This document shows positions 45,928 through 55,576 of a DNA stretch of 64,000 bases, piece by piece; position 1 is the first letter of the stretch; each line of letters opens with the position of its first letter. The notes under the pieces are model-generated. The model made no database searches and had not been told where the DNA came from. It worked only from the letters and a program-made list of their open reading frames with translations. Source of the DNA: Streptomyces sp. WMMC940 (GTDB lineage: Bacteria > Actinomycetota > Actinomycetes > Streptomycetales > Streptomycetaceae); assembly GCF_027460265.1 (NCBI RefSeq), contig NZ_JAPZBC010000001.1, positions 7,304,001-7,368,000 of the forward strand, in the 5' to 3' direction. The position numbers and the translations under genes are program-made.

Positions 45928-47187
45928 ATGCCCCGCGCGACGCTGCCGCGGTTCGACCTCATGGGCTGGGACAGGGAGGACATCAGCCACCCGTACCCCG
46001 TGTACCGGCGCTACCGGGAGGCCGCGCCGGTCCATCGCACCACATCGGGCCCGGGCGGGCCGGACACCTTCTACGTCTTCACGTACGACGACGTCGTCCG
46101 CGTCCTGTCCGACCGGCGGTTCGGACGGGACGCGCGCGTGGCGTCCGGCGACACCGGCACCGGCACGGCCCCCGTCCCGATCCCCGCCGAGCACCGGGCC
46201 CTGCGGACCATCGTCGAGAACTGGCTGGTCTTCCTGGACCCGCCGCGCCACACCGAACTGCGCTCCCTGCTCAACACGCGGTTCTCGCCCTCGGTCGTCA
46301 CCGATCTCCGCCCACGCATCACCCGGCTCGCGCAGGAACTCGTGGAGCGGCTGGGAGGCCACCGCGAGGCAGACCTCGTCGAGGGCTTCGCCGCGCCCTT
46401 CCCCGTCCTCGTCATCTCCGAACTGCTGGGCCTCCCCGAAGAGGACCGCGCATGGCTGCGCGCCGGCGCGGTCGCCCTCCAGGAGGCCAGCACCACCCGA
46501 TCACGCGGCGCCGGTGGTTACGCCCGGGCCGAGGCGGCCTCCCGGGAGTTCGCGCGCTACTTCCGGCAGGAGGTGGGCCGGCGGAGCGGGGGCGACGGTG
46601 CCGACCTGCTCACCCTCCTCGTCCGGGCCCGGGACACCGGCGCACGGCTGAGCGTGGACGGGATCGTCGGGACGTGCGTCCATCTGCTCACCGCCGGACA
46701 CGAGACCACCACCAACTTCCTGGCCAAGGCCGTGCTGGCCCTGCGGGCGCACCCCGAGATCCTGGCGGAGCTGCGTGGCACGCCCGAGGTGACGCCGCTC
46801 GCGGTCGAGGAACTCATGCGCTACGACCCGCCGGTGCAGGCGGTGACGCGTTGGGCCTACGAGGACGCGCGCCTCGGCGGGTACGACGTGCCGCGCGGCA
46901 GTCGCGTGGTCGCCCTGCTGGGCTCGGCGAACCGGGACCCCGCGCGCTTCCCGGACCCCGACGTCCTGGACGTCCACCGCGCCGCCGACCGGCACCTGGG
47001 CTTCGGCCTCGGCATCCACTACTGCCTGGGCGCGACGCTGGCCCGCGCCGAGGCCGAGATCGGCCTCAGGACCCTGCTGGACGGAATCCCCGGGCTCGGC
47101 CGCGGCCGTCACCGGGTCGAGTACGCCGACGACTTGGTCTTCCACGGCCCGACGCGGCTGGTCCTCGACCTGTCCGACCTACCGTGA
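45928..47187 (+). CDS. staP: Cytochrome P450 catalysing aryl-aryl coupling of chromopyrrolic acid
   Basis: StaP oxidatively joins the two indole rings of chromopyrrolic acid to give the indolocarbazole core. 419 residues with heme motif [13 protein letters not shown] (Cys at residue 366), I-helix [12 protein letters not shown] with the normal Ala-Gly-His-Glu-Thr, and EELMR as the ExxR helix. It is a distinct sequence from the StaN P450 in this cluster. The ATG at 45928 follows GAAGGAGA. Position right after staD and before a methyltransferase matches the known staurosporine gene order. Its companion is the StaC flavoprotein, which sets the oxidation state of the pyrrole-derived ring. Confidence 0.95.
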   Translation: MPRATLPRFDLMGWDREDISHPYPVYRRYREAAPVHRTTSGPGGPDTFYVFTYDDVVRVLSDRRFGRDARVASGDTGTGTAPVPIPAEHRALRTIVENWLVFLDPPRHTELRSLLNTRFSPSVVTDLRPRITRLAQELVERLGGHREADLVEGFAAPFPVLVISELLGLPEEDRAWLRAGAVALQEASTTRSRGAGGYARAEAASREFARYFRQEVGRRSGGDGADLLTLLVRARDTGARLSVDGIVGTCVHLLTAGHETTTNFLAKAVLALRAHPEILAELRGTPEVTPLAVEELMRYDPPVQAVTRWAYEDARLGGYDVPRGSRVVALLGSANRDPARFPDPDVLDVHRAADRHLGFGLGIHYCLGATLARAEAEIGLRTLLDGIPGLGRGRHRVEYADDLVFHGPTRLVLDLSDLP

Positions 47188-47230
47188 CCCGCGGCGAGAC
47201 ATCGACAACGCACAACAGGAAGGCACAGCC

Positions 47231-48058
47231 ATGACGCAGAAGTCCGACACCACCGCCGACTCCGTGGGCGAGGTGTACGACCAGTTCGCCGACGCCGGCG
47301 CCACCACCGCCATGGGCGGCAACATCCACGTCGGCTACTGGGACGACGACCCCGGCGTCCCGCTCGCCGAAGCCACCGACCGTCTCACCGACCTGGTCGC
47401 CGCCCGCCTCGACCTCCGGCCGGGCCGGCACCTGCTGGACGTGGGCTGCGGCATCGGGGTGCCGGCCCTGCGTATCGCGGTGGCGCACGACGTGCACGTC
47501 ACCGGCATCACCGTCAGCCAGCAGCAGGTCGCCGAGGCGGCGGGGCGGGCGGTCGGGGCCGGCCTCGGCGGCAGGGTCTCCTTCCGGCTGGCGGACGCCA
47601 CGGACCTCCCCTTCCAGGACGGCTCCTTCGACGGTGCCTTCGCGATCGAGTCGCTGTTGCACATGGCCGACCAGACCCGTGCGCTGAAGGAACTCCATCG
47701 AGTCGTCCAGCCCGGCGGCCGGCTCGCCGTCGCCGACCTGTGTCTGCGGCAGCCGTTCAGCGGCGGCGACAAGGCCGTACTGGACGGGATGCTGCGCATG
47801 TACGAGATCGCCGGGATCAACACGCCCGACGAGCACCGCGCCCATCTGGCGGCAGCGGGCTGGGAACTGCTGGAGCTGACGGACATCGGTGAGCAGGTCC
47901 GCTCCAGTTACGGGCACGCCGCTGCGGCCTTCCGGGGGCTCGCCGACTCCCTCGACTCCGGCGCGGCGGAGCAGATGGCCGCGGCGGCGGACCTGATGGA
48001 GGGCGTCGGGAGGCACCCGCACACCGGCTATGTCCTGATCACCGCGCAGCGGTCCTGA
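47231..48058 (+). CDS. staMA: SAM-dependent methyltransferase, sugar 3'-N-methylation
   Basis: A class I methyltransferase of 275 residues. SAM motif LLDVGCGIGVPALRIA near residue 76, then the acidic residue region and MADQTRALKELHRVVQPGGRLAVADL. By position between staP and staJ it corresponds to StaMA, reported to methylate the sugar amine late in staurosporine biosynthesis. The protein is clearly paralogous to the other methyltransferase in the cluster (52611-53453): both share the N-terminal GxxYD and HVGYWD/HIGYWD patterns. Sequence alone does not tell N- from O-methylation; the assignment is by synteny. RBS AGGAAGG before the ATG. Confidence 0.9.
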   Translation: MTQKSDTTADSVGEVYDQFADAGATTAMGGNIHVGYWDDDPGVPLAEATDRLTDLVAARLDLRPGRHLLDVGCGIGVPALRIAVAHDVHVTGITVSQQQVAEAAGRAVGAGLGGRVSFRLADATDLPFQDGSFDGAFAIESLLHMADQTRALKELHRVVQPGGRLAVADLCLRQPFSGGDKAVLDGMLRMYEIAGINTPDEHRAHLAAAGWELLELTDIGEQVRSSYGHAAAAFRGLADSLDSGAAEQMAAAADLMEGVGRHPHTGYVLITAQRS

Positions 48059-48075
48059 CCGGCAAGGAGCCCTCG

Positions 48076-49509
48076 ATGTCGTCTCGGATCGTTCCACCGC
48101 CCGCCGCCCCGGCCGTACGCCCGCGCGAGGACGGCCGGTTGGCCGACCGCATCGCCCTGTCGGCCGCGACCGGGCGAGGGGCGCGGGTGCGGACCGAGGA
48201 CGTGCGCGCCTGGCTGGCCGACCGCCGCCGGGCCCATGTGTTCCACGTGGAGCGGATACCGTTCGCGGAGCTGGGCCAGTGGCGCTTCGAGCAGGGCACC
48301 GGCAATCTCGTGCACCGCAGCGGGCGGTTCTTCACCGTCGAGGGCATGCATGTGGTGGAGCTCGACGGTCCCTCCGGCGACGGCCCGTACCGGGAGTGGC
48401 AGCAGCCGGTCGTCAGACAGCCCGAAGTGGGCATCCTCGGGATCCTGGCCAAGGAGTTCGACGGGGTGCTGCACTTCCTGATGCAGGCCAAGATGGAGCC
48501 GGGCAACGCCAATCTGCTCCAGCTCTCCCCGACCGTGCAGGCCACCCGCAGCAACTACACCGGGGCCCACCGGGGTACGGACGTCAAGCTCATCGACCAC
48601 TTCTTCCGGCCCGATCCCGACCGCGTCGTCGTCGACGTCCTCCAGTCCGAACAGGGCTCGTGGTTCTACCGCAAGACCAACCGCAACATGATCGTGGAGA
48701 CCGTCGGCGACGTCCCCGAACTGGACGACTTCCGCTGGCTCACCCTCGGCCAGATCGCCGAGCTGCTGCACGAGGACGACATGGTCAACATGAACGCCCG
48801 GACCGTGCTGTCGTGCGTGCCGTACCAGGACACGTCCCCCGGCGCGCTGCTGTCGGACGCGCAACTCCTCTCCTGGTTCACGGGCGAGCGCTCCCGCCAC
48901 GACGTGTGCGCCGAACGCATACCGCTCGCCGACGTGCGCGGCTGGAAGCGCGGAGCCGAGGCGATCGAGCACGAGGACGGCCGCTACTTCAAGGTCGTCG
49001 CCGTCTCCGTACGGGCCGGCAACCGCGAAGTGGTCAGCTGGGACCAGCCGTTGGTGGAGCCCGTGGGGCTGGGGATCGCCGCGTTCCTCGTACGCGAGAT
49101 CGACGGAGTACCCCATGTGCTGGTGCACGCCCGGGCCGAGGGCGGCTTCCTGGACACCGTCGAGCTGGCCCCGACCGTCCAGTGCACACCCGGCAACTAC
49201 ACCCACCTGCCCCCGGCGGACCGCCCGCCGTTCCTCGACGCCGTGCTCAACGCCCCACCGTCGCACATCCACTACCAGGCCGTCCTCTCCGAGGAGGGCG
49301 GGCGCTTCCTCAACGCGAGGAGCCGGTACCTCGTCGTCGAAGCCGACGACGCCTCGCTCGACCCGCCCCCCGCCTACACCTGGGCCACCCCGGCCCAGCT
49401 CAGGGCCCTCACCCGGCACGGCCACTACCTGAACGTGGAGGCCCGCACGCTTCTGGCCTGCCTCAACGCCGCCGTGGCGCGGTCCCGGGAAGGGGAGCGC
49501 CATGGATGA
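48076..49509 (+). CDS. staJ: NDP-hexose 2,3-dehydratase
   Basis: This enzyme removes water from C-2/C-3 of the 4-keto-6-deoxyhexose and is a step toward the 2,6-dideoxy sugar. 477 residues, consistent with the family, and built of two homologous halves. The halves share a pattern: VFHVERIPFAELGQWRFEQG with GRFFTVEGMHV in the first, and VCAERIPLADVRGWKRGAEA with GRYFKVVAVSV in the second. This internal duplication is typical of EvaA/TylX3-like dehydratases. ATG at 48076 has AAGGAG upstream. It lies 17 bases after staMA, in one operon with staK-I-E. Confidence 0.95.
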   Translation: MSSRIVPPPAAPAVRPREDGRLADRIALSAATGRGARVRTEDVRAWLADRRRAHVFHVERIPFAELGQWRFEQGTGNLVHRSGRFFTVEGMHVVELDGPSGDGPYREWQQPVVRQPEVGILGILAKEFDGVLHFLMQAKMEPGNANLLQLSPTVQATRSNYTGAHRGTDVKLIDHFFRPDPDRVVVDVLQSEQGSWFYRKTNRNMIVETVGDVPELDDFRWLTLGQIAELLHEDDMVNMNARTVLSCVPYQDTSPGALLSDAQLLSWFTGERSRHDVCAERIPLADVRGWKRGAEAIEHEDGRYFKVVAVSVRAGNREVVSWDQPLVEPVGLGIAAFLVREIDGVPHVLVHARAEGGFLDTVELAPTVQCTPGNYTHLPPADRPPFLDAVLNAPPSHIHYQAVLSEEGGRFLNARSRYLVVEADDASLDPPPAYTWATPAQLRALTRHGHYLNVEARTLLACLNAAVARSREGERHG

Positions 49510-49540
49510 GGGCACCGCTGACATGAAGAAGAGGAGCGCC

Positions 49541-50527
49541 ATGAAGCGCACACCGCTGGTCACCGTGCTCGGTGCCTCCGGCTTCGTCGGATCGTCCGTC
49601 ACCCGCGCGCTGGCGGGCCGCCGGATCCGGTTGCGGGCCGTTGCGCGCAGGCCGAGCGCACCTGCTCCCGGCCCGGCCGAGACCACCGTCGTCACCGCCG
49701 ACCTCACCGACCGGAAGGCCCTCGCCGAGGCGGTCGCCGGCTCGGACGCGGTGATCCATCTGCTGCTGGGGGAGGGCGGCTGGCGGGCCGCCGAGAGCGA
49801 CCCCGGCGCCGAGCGCGTCAACGTCGGGGTCATGCGGGACCTCGTCGACGTACTGCGGCCGGCGCCCGGCGAGGTGACGCCTCCACTGGTCGTGTACGGC
49901 GGTGCCGCCTCACAGGTCGGTGTACCGCAGCGGGAGCCGCTCGACGGCACCGAACCCGACCGCCCCGAAACCGCCTACGACCGGCAGAAGCTGGCCGCCG
50001 AGCAGCTCCTGCTGAAGGCCACGGCCGAGGGCCGGGTACGTGGCATCAGCCTGCGTCTGCCCACGGTGTTCGGCGAGAGCGCGGCGCCCGGTGCAGGCGA
50101 CCGGGGTGTCGTGTCCGCCATGGCGCGGCGGGCGCTCGACGGCCGGACGCTCACCATGTGGCACGACGGCACGGTTCGCCGCGACCTGGTCCACGTCGAC
50201 GACGTCGCGGCGGCGTTCACGGCCGCCCTGAGCCACCCGGACTCCCTGGTGGGCGGCCACTGGTTGATCGGCGCAGGCCGCGGTGACGCACTGGGCGACG
50301 TCTTTCGGCTCGTCGCCCGCACCGTGGCCGACGTACTGGGACGGCCGCCGGTCGACGTGGTGTCCGTCGAGCCACCCGCGCACGCCCCCGCGACGGACTT
50401 CCGCAGCGTGACCCTCGACTCCGCACCGTTCCGCGCGGCCACCGGCTGGCACCCCCGGATCCCGCTGCCAGAAGGCGTGCGCCGCGCCGTGACCGCCCTG
50501 GCCCGGGAGCGGAACGACCCCCGGTGA
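49541..50527 (+). CDS. staK: NDP-hexose 4-ketoreductase
   Basis: An extended short-chain dehydrogenase that reduces the sugar 4-keto group. NAD(P)-binding motif [16 protein letters not shown] starts at residue 8 when ATG 49541 is used, the normal distance; GAGGAG precedes it. An ATG at 49502, inside the end of staJ and after GGGGAG, is an alternative that adds 13 residues; two almost identical GGAGCGCCATG sites are present, which is odd. Active-site YDRQK matches the YxxxK motif. 328 residues from the later start. Followed by staI after 67 bases. Similar to EvaE/TylC1-type ketoreductases. Stereochemistry of the product cannot be told from sequence. Confidence 0.92.
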   Translation: MKRTPLVTVLGASGFVGSSVTRALAGRRIRLRAVARRPSAPAPGPAETTVVTADLTDRKALAEAVAGSDAVIHLLLGEGGWRAAESDPGAERVNVGVMRDLVDVLRPAPGEVTPPLVVYGGAASQVGVPQREPLDGTEPDRPETAYDRQKLAAEQLLLKATAEGRVRGISLRLPTVFGESAAPGAGDRGVVSAMARRALDGRTLTMWHDGTVRRDLVHVDDVAAAFTAALSHPDSLVGGHWLIGAGRGDALGDVFRLVARTVADVLGRPPVDVVSVEPPAHAPATDFRSVTLDSAPFRAATGWHPRIPLPEGVRRAVTALARERNDPR

Positions 50528-50594
50528 CGGCACCCCTGACACCCACCTACCGCGGACGCACCGCCGTGCGCCGCCGTTCTGGAAAGGCTGGAAG

Positions 50595-51704
50595 ATGACG
50601 ACGCGTGTATGGGACTACCTGGCGGAGTACGAGGCCGAGCGCCCGGACATCCTCGACGCCGTTGAGACGGTCTTCTCCTCGGGTCGGCTGGTGCTCGGCG
50701 CGAGCGTACGCGGCTTCGAGGAGGAGTTCGCCGCCTACCACTCGGTGGGCCACTGCGTAGGTGTCGACAACGGGACGAACGCGATCAAGCTGGGACTGCA
50801 GGCCCTCGGCATCGGCCCCGGCGACGAGGTGATCACGGTGTCGAACACGGCGGCACCCACCGTCGTCGCCATCGACTCCACCGGCGCCACTCCCGTCTTC
50901 GTCGACGTCCGCGAGGACGACCACCTCATGGACACCGGCCAGGTGGGGGCGGCCATCACCGAACGCACCCGGTGCCTCCTCCCCGTCCATCTGTACGGCC
51001 AGTGCGTGGACATGGGCCCATTGAAGGAACTCGCCGCCCGGCACGGGCTGGCCGTCCTGGAGGACTGCGCGCAGGCCCACGGCGCCCGGCAGGGCGGGAC
51101 GATGGCCGGCACCACCGGTGACGCCGCCGCCTTCTCCTTCTACCCGACCAAGGTACTCGGCGCGTACGGCGACGGCGGTGCCACGATCACCTCGGACCCC
51201 TCCGTGGCGAAACGACTGCGCCGACTGCGCTACTACGGCATGGACGAGCGCTACTACACCCTGGAGACCCCCGCCCACAACAGCCGCCTGGACGAGCTCC
51301 ACGCCGAGATCCTCCGCCGCAAGCTGGGGCGGCTCGACACCTACATCGCCGACCGCCGCGCCGTCGCCCGGCGCTACGCCGACGGTCTCGCCGACACCGA
51401 CCTCGTCCTGCCGCGCACCGTGCCGGGCAATGAGCACGTGTACTACGTGTACGTGGTCCGCCACCCCCGGCGCGACGACATCATCGAGCGCCTCAAGGCG
51501 TACGACATCCACCTCAACATCAGCTATCCGTGGCCGGTGCACACCATGACCGGATTCGCCCACCTCGGATACGCCAAGGGGTCGCTCCCGGTCACCGAGG
51601 CGCTGGCCGGCGAGATCTTCTCGCTGCCGATGTACCCCTCACTCGCCCCCGACCTCCAGGACAAGGTCATCCATGCCGTGCGCGAGGTACTGGGGACGCT
51701 GTGA
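50595..51704 (+). CDS. staI: NDP-hexose 3-aminotransferase (DegT/DnrJ/EryC1 family)
   Basis: A PLP-dependent sugar aminotransferase that introduces the amine at C-3 of the keto sugar. 369 residues. [15 protein letters not shown] is the cofactor phosphate site. [12 protein letters not shown] holds the Asp that contacts the pyridine nitrogen. The Schiff-base lysine is in [15 protein letters not shown]. The C-terminal [13 protein letters not shown] region is normal. The ATG at 50595 follows GGAAAGGCTGGAAG. In the cluster it follows the ketoreductase and precedes the epimerase; the amine it installs is the one later N-methylated by StaMA. Assignment is firm for family and supported by synteny for role. 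Confidence 0.95.
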   Translation: MTTRVWDYLAEYEAERPDILDAVETVFSSGRLVLGASVRGFEEEFAAYHSVGHCVGVDNGTNAIKLGLQALGIGPGDEVITVSNTAAPTVVAIDSTGATPVFVDVREDDHLMDTGQVGAAITERTRCLLPVHLYGQCVDMGPLKELAARHGLAVLEDCAQAHGARQGGTMAGTTGDAAAFSFYPTKVLGAYGDGGATITSDPSVAKRLRRLRYYGMDERYYTLETPAHNSRLDELHAEILRRKLGRLDTYIADRRAVARRYADGLADTDLVLPRTVPGNEHVYYVYVVRHPRRDDIIERLKAYDIHLNISYPWPVHTMTGFAHLGYAKGSLPVTEALAGEIFSLPMYPSLAPDLQDKVIHAVREVLGTL

Positions 51705-51759
51705 CGCCCAGCCGCCCGCCGCGTTCCGCCGAGCCGACCACCGAGCCACGGGAGAAGAT

Positions 51760-52380
51760 GTGAAAGCACGCGCACTCACCGTCGAGGGAGCAATCGAGTT
51801 CACCCCCCGCGTCTTTCCCGACGACAGGGGCAAGTTCGTCTCGCCCTACCAGGAGCAGGCGTTCACCGAAGCCCACGGCGCTCCGCTCTTCCACGTCGCG
51901 CAGACCAACCACAGCGTGTCCCGGCGCGGCGTCGTACGCGGCATCCACTACACGGTGACGCCACCGGGTACCGCGAAGTACGTCCACTGCTCCCGCGGCA
52001 GTGCGCTGGACATCGTCGTCGACATCAGGGTCGGCTCACCCACGTTCGGCCGCTGGGACGCGGTACTGATGGACCAGCGCGACCACCGGGCCAGCTTCAT
52101 TCCCGTGGGAGTGGGCCACGCGTTCCTGGCGCTGGAGGACGACACCGTCATGTCGTACATGCTCTCCGAGAGCTACGTCGCCGAGAACGAACTCTCCCTC
52201 TCCGTCCTCGACCCGGCCCTCGCACTGCCGATCACCACGGACACCGAACCGATCCTCTCCGAGCGCGACCGCGCGGCGATCACCCTCGCCGAGGCGCAGC
52301 GGCAGGGTCTGCTCCCGGACTACGCCCGCTGCCGGCAGATCGAGAGCGGGCGGCTCGCGCCGGCGAAACCCGTGCCGTGA
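51760..52380 (+). CDS. staE: dTDP-4-keto-6-deoxyhexose 3,5-epimerase
   Basis: A cupin-fold epimerase (206 residues) of the RmlC family that inverts C-5, and possibly C-3, of the keto sugar to give the L-configuration needed for staurosporine. Family patterns: FPDDRGKFVSPYQEQAF, NHSVSRRGVVRGIHY with the catalytic His, GSALDIVVDIRVGSPTFG, and IPVGVGHAFLALEDD. The Asp that pairs with the catalytic His is in VVVDIRVG. GTG at 51760 is preceded by GGGAGAAG. It ends the tightly packed sugar operon; a 230-base gap follows before staMB. Confidence 0.95.
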   Translation: MKARALTVEGAIEFTPRVFPDDRGKFVSPYQEQAFTEAHGAPLFHVAQTNHSVSRRGVVRGIHYTVTPPGTAKYVHCSRGSALDIVVDIRVGSPTFGRWDAVLMDQRDHRASFIPVGVGHAFLALEDDTVMSYMLSESYVAENELSLSVLDPALALPITTDTEPILSERDRAAITLAEAQRQGLLPDYARCRQIESGRLAPAKPVP

Positions 52381-52610
52381 CGCCTGTGCGCCCACTCGCG
52401 GTCCGTATCCCCCGGGGCACCGGGGAGCGCATGGGTTGTACGGCGCCCGACCCACCCGGCCGGTCGTGGCGGACGCGCCTCCCCACGCGAACGAGTGGGT
52501 CCTGACCGGCGCTCCCGCCCAGTGGCCCGCCCACCGGGATGCTGTGCCCCAGCCGGGGCCGCGCCCCGCCCGCCTGCTTCCTGCACCTGCCAACCAGAGA
52601 GGCCGTTTCC

Positions 52611-53453
52611 ATGACCGACCCCGTCCAGACCCTGCCCGAGCCGGAGGCCGTCGGCAAGCTGTACGACCGACTCACGCTGAGCGCGATGAACGACGGAACC
52701 TTCAACCCCAACGTGCACATCGGCTACTGGGACACACCGGACTCCGAGGCCACGATCGAGGAGGCGATGGACCGGCTCACCGACGTCTTCATCGAGCGGA
52801 TGAGGGTGGACGACTCCTCCCACGTCCTCGACCTGGGCTGCGGGGTGGGCGGTCCCGGTCTGCGGGTCGTGAGGCACACGGGCGCACGGGTCACCGGCAT
52901 CAGCATCAGCGAGGAGCAGATCAAGACCGCGGGACGGCTGGCGGCCGAGGCCGGGCTCGCCGACCGGGCGGTCTTCCAGCACGGTGACGCGATGGAACTC
53001 CCCTTCGCGGACGCGTCGTTCGACGCCGTGATGGCCCTGGAGTCCGTCTGCCACATGCCGGACCGGCAGCAGGTGTTCACCGAGGTGTGCCGGGTGCTCC
53101 GACCCGGCGGCCGGATCGTCCTGACCGACGTGTTCGAACGTCACCCGCGTAAGGCGGTACGGCACCCGGGCATCGACAAGTTCTGCCACGACCTGATGTC
53201 GACCACGGCGGACATCGACGACTACGTCGCCCTGCTCCACCGCTCCGGCCTGCGGCTCCGCGAGATCCTCGACGTCACCGAGCAGACCACGCTGCGCCTC
53301 GCCGACGAGTTGGGGAAGCTGACGGCCGTCGGGGACCGCCCCGTGGCCATGGACGAGGGCAACTTCGACTTCGGCGAGGGCGCCTTCAAGCCGTCCGACC
53401 TGGCGGGTGCCGACGACTTCGGCTGCCTCCTGGTCACTGCCGAACGCCCCTGA
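52611..53453 (+). CDS. staMB: SAM-dependent methyltransferase, sugar 4'-O-methylation
   Basis: A class I methyltransferase of 280 residues. SAM motif VLDLGCGVGGPGLRVV near residue 71, FADASFDAVMALESVCHMPD, and PGGRIVLTDVFE follow the pattern of small-molecule O-methyltransferases. It matches StaMB by position between staE and staC. It is paralogous to staMA. The ATG at 52611 has AGAGAGGCCG upstream. The 230-base upstream gap suggests it may have its own promoter. A perfect 16-pair hairpin follows the stop, so most transcripts may end here. O- versus N-specificity is by synteny. Confidence 0.9.
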   Translation: MTDPVQTLPEPEAVGKLYDRLTLSAMNDGTFNPNVHIGYWDTPDSEATIEEAMDRLTDVFIERMRVDDSSHVLDLGCGVGGPGLRVVRHTGARVTGISISEEQIKTAGRLAAEAGLADRAVFQHGDAMELPFADASFDAVMALESVCHMPDRQQVFTEVCRVLRPGGRIVLTDVFERHPRKAVRHPGIDKFCHDLMSTTADIDDYVALLHRSGLRLREILDVTEQTTLRLADELGKLTAVGDRPVAMDEGNFDFGEGAFKPSDLAGADDFGCLLVTAERP

Positions 53454-53460
53454 CCCGGTG

Positions 53461-53498
53461 CGCGCGGGGAGGGCACACCCGCGTGCCCTCCCCGCGCG
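53461..53498. terminator. Perfect 16-pair hairpin after staMB
   Basis: Arms CGCGCGGGGAGGGCAC (53461-53476) and GTGCCCTCCCCGCGCG (53483-53498) with a six-base loop, eight bases after the staMB stop. It is the most stable hairpin noticed in the cluster. It probably terminates or attenuates transcription before staC. Confidence 0.8.
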
Positions 53499-53558
53499 GT
53501 GCGGACGGACCGTGAGCCGCACGAGGAGGACGGATCGACGAGGAGAGGCAGGAACGAG

Positions 53559-55199
53559 ATGACGCATTCCGGCGAGCGGACCGATGTGCTGATCGTGGGC
53601 GGCGGCCCGGTCGGGATGGCGATGGCGCTGGACCTGACGTACCGCGGGATCGACTGCATGGTCGTCGACGCCGGTGACGGACAGGTCCGGCATCCCAAGG
53701 TCAGCACGATCGGTCCTCGCTCGATGGAACTGTTCCGTCGCTGGGGCGTCGCGGACGCCGTCCGGGGGGCGGGCTGGCCCGCCGACCACCCTCTGGACAT
53801 CGCCTGGGTCACGAGGGTGGGCGGTCACGAGGTGTACCGGTACCGCCGTGGAACCGCCGCGAACCGACCGGCCTTCACGCACACTCCCGAGCCCGACCAG
53901 ATCTGTCCCGCACACTGGCTGAGCCCGGTGCTGTCGCAGGCCGTGGGCGTCCACCCGGACGGCCCGGTGCGGCTCCTCACCACCGTGGACCACGTGCTGC
54001 CGGCCGACGACCACGTCGATGCCGTACTCACCGACCAGGCCACGGGCAGGACCGGCACCGTCCGGGCACGCTTCCTGGTCGCCTGCGACGGCGCCTCTTC
54101 CCCCATCCGCCGTGCCTGCGGCATCGAGGCACCGGGCCGTCACCGTACGCAGGTCTTCCGCAACGTCCTCTTCCGGGCCCCCGAACTCAAGGAGCGACTG
54201 GGCGACCGCGCCGCCCTCGTGTACTTCCTCATGCTGTCGTCCACGCTGCGCTTCCCCATGCGCTCGCTGAACGGCAGCGACCTCTACAACCTGGTCGTGG
54301 GCGCGGACGGCGACGACGGCGCCCGTGTCGACGCGCTGTCCCTGATCCACGACGCCCTCGCCTTCGACACGCCGGTGGAGCTGCTCGGCGACAGCGAGTG
54401 GCGTCTCACCCACCGGGTCGCCGACCGGTACCGGGCCGGGCGTGTCCTCCTCGCCGGTGACGCGGCGCACACCCTGTCGCCTTCGGGCGGTTTCGGGCTC
54501 AACACCGGCATCGCGGACGCCGCCGACCTGGGCTGGAAACTCGCCGCCACACTGAACGGCTGGGCGGGTCGGCGCCTGCTCGACACATACGACACCGAGC
54601 GCAGGCCGATCGCCCTGGAGAGCCTCAACGAGGCCAACACCAACCTGCAGCGCACGATGAGCAGGGAGGTCCCGCCCGAGATCCACCTGGACGGGCCGGT
54701 GGGCGAGCGGGCCCGCACCGAGATGGCCGGGCGGCTGGCGAGCAGCGGCGCGCGGCGGGAGTTCGACGCCCCGCAGATCCACTTCGGACTGCGCTACCGC
54801 TCGCCGGCGATCGTCGACGACCCCGGCGTACCGATCCGCCACGGTCAGCCGGACGCCGACTGGCGGCCCGGCAGCGAGCCCGGCCACCGCGCCGCGCACG
54901 CGTGGTGGGATGCCTCCACCTCCACGCTCGACCTGTTCGGGCAGGGCTTCGTGCTGCTTCGCTTCGCGGACCACGACGACCTCCCGGCGTTCGAGCGCGC
55001 GTTCGCCGAACGGGGCGTACCGCTGACCGTGCACCGGGGCGGTGACCCGGAGATCGCCAAACTGTACGAGCGTTCCTTCGTGCTGGTACGCCCCGACGGC
55101 CACGTGGCATGGCGCGGCGACGACCTCCCGGGGGACCCGGTGACCCTCGTCGACACGGTCCGGGGCGACCGGGGCGAGGCGGGGTCCGGCAAGCGGTGA
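53559..55199 (+). CDS. staC: FAD-dependent oxygenase setting the aglycone oxidation state (RebC/StaC family)
   Basis: A class A flavoprotein monooxygenase of 546 residues. FAD motif VLIVGGGPVGMAMALDL starts at residue 10. The DG motif is in FLVACDGASSPIRRACG. The second FAD segment is VLLAGDAAHTLSPSGGFGLNTGIADA. In staurosporine biosynthesis StaC works with StaP to direct the intermediate to the lactam aglycone; the paralogue RebC gives an imide instead. Which of the two is meant here rests on the surrounding staurosporine-type cluster, not on active-site residues, which I cannot place confidently. The ATG at 53559 follows AGAGGCAGGAACG. It is isolated from staMB by a strong hairpin. Last gene of the cluster. 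Confidence 0.93.
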   Translation: MTHSGERTDVLIVGGGPVGMAMALDLTYRGIDCMVVDAGDGQVRHPKVSTIGPRSMELFRRWGVADAVRGAGWPADHPLDIAWVTRVGGHEVYRYRRGTAANRPAFTHTPEPDQICPAHWLSPVLSQAVGVHPDGPVRLLTTVDHVLPADDHVDAVLTDQATGRTGTVRARFLVACDGASSPIRRACGIEAPGRHRTQVFRNVLFRAPELKERLGDRAALVYFLMLSSTLRFPMRSLNGSDLYNLVVGADGDDGARVDALSLIHDALAFDTPVELLGDSEWRLTHRVADRYRAGRVLLAGDAAHTLSPSGGFGLNTGIADAADLGWKLAATLNGWAGRRLLDTYDTERRPIALESLNEANTNLQRTMSREVPPEIHLDGPVGERARTEMAGRLASSGARREFDAPQIHFGLRYRSPAIVDDPGVPIRHGQPDADWRPGSEPGHRAAHAWWDASTSTLDLFGQGFVLLRFADHDDLPAFERAFAERGVPLTVHRGGDPEIAKLYERSFVLVRPDGHVAWRGDDLPGDPVTLVDTVRGDRGEAGSGKR

Positions 55200-55576
55200 C
55201 CGCGCGGAACGCATGACCGGTCGAGGGCCACCCGCACGTGCGGCAGGCGCCGAACGTGCTCCGGCCGGACGGCCCGCGAGCCTGTCCGGGACGAGCCGCG
55301 TCCGGCGCAGCCGGGCTCTACTTCCTGGCGGAGTCGGGGTGGCTCTGCCTGGTCCCGCTGCCGGCCCGCAGACGGGCGAGGGGGCCGCTGCTGCGCCGAC
55401 TCCGCGGTGCGTCGGTCGGCCGTTGCCGCCGGTCGACGCCTCCACCGGGGTGAGAGCGAACGCCGAGACGGCGCGGCGGTGCGTCGGCCCACCCCGAGAC
55501 ATGCCTCCACGGCCCATGATTGACGGTGAAACCCGGTACAGCGGCCATCGACTGGATGATGAGGGGCACGGCGTAC
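55200..55576. other. Intergenic region at the right border of the sta cluster
   Basis: 377 bases between staC and the DUF4396 gene. Open frames here are low-complexity and unsupported. No strong hairpin or repeat was seen. It marks the border between the indolocarbazole cluster and general genes. Confidence 0.5.

Noticed and set aside
52410..52425. Six-pair hairpin CCCCGG/CCGGGG after staE as a terminator
   Set aside because: Too short to support as a terminator in such G+C-rich sequence.
53559..55199. Calling the last sta gene rebC and the cluster rebeccamycin-like
   Set aside because: No tryptophan halogenase is present, two methyltransferases and a second P450 are, and the sugar genes include an aminotransferase; all fit staurosporine.
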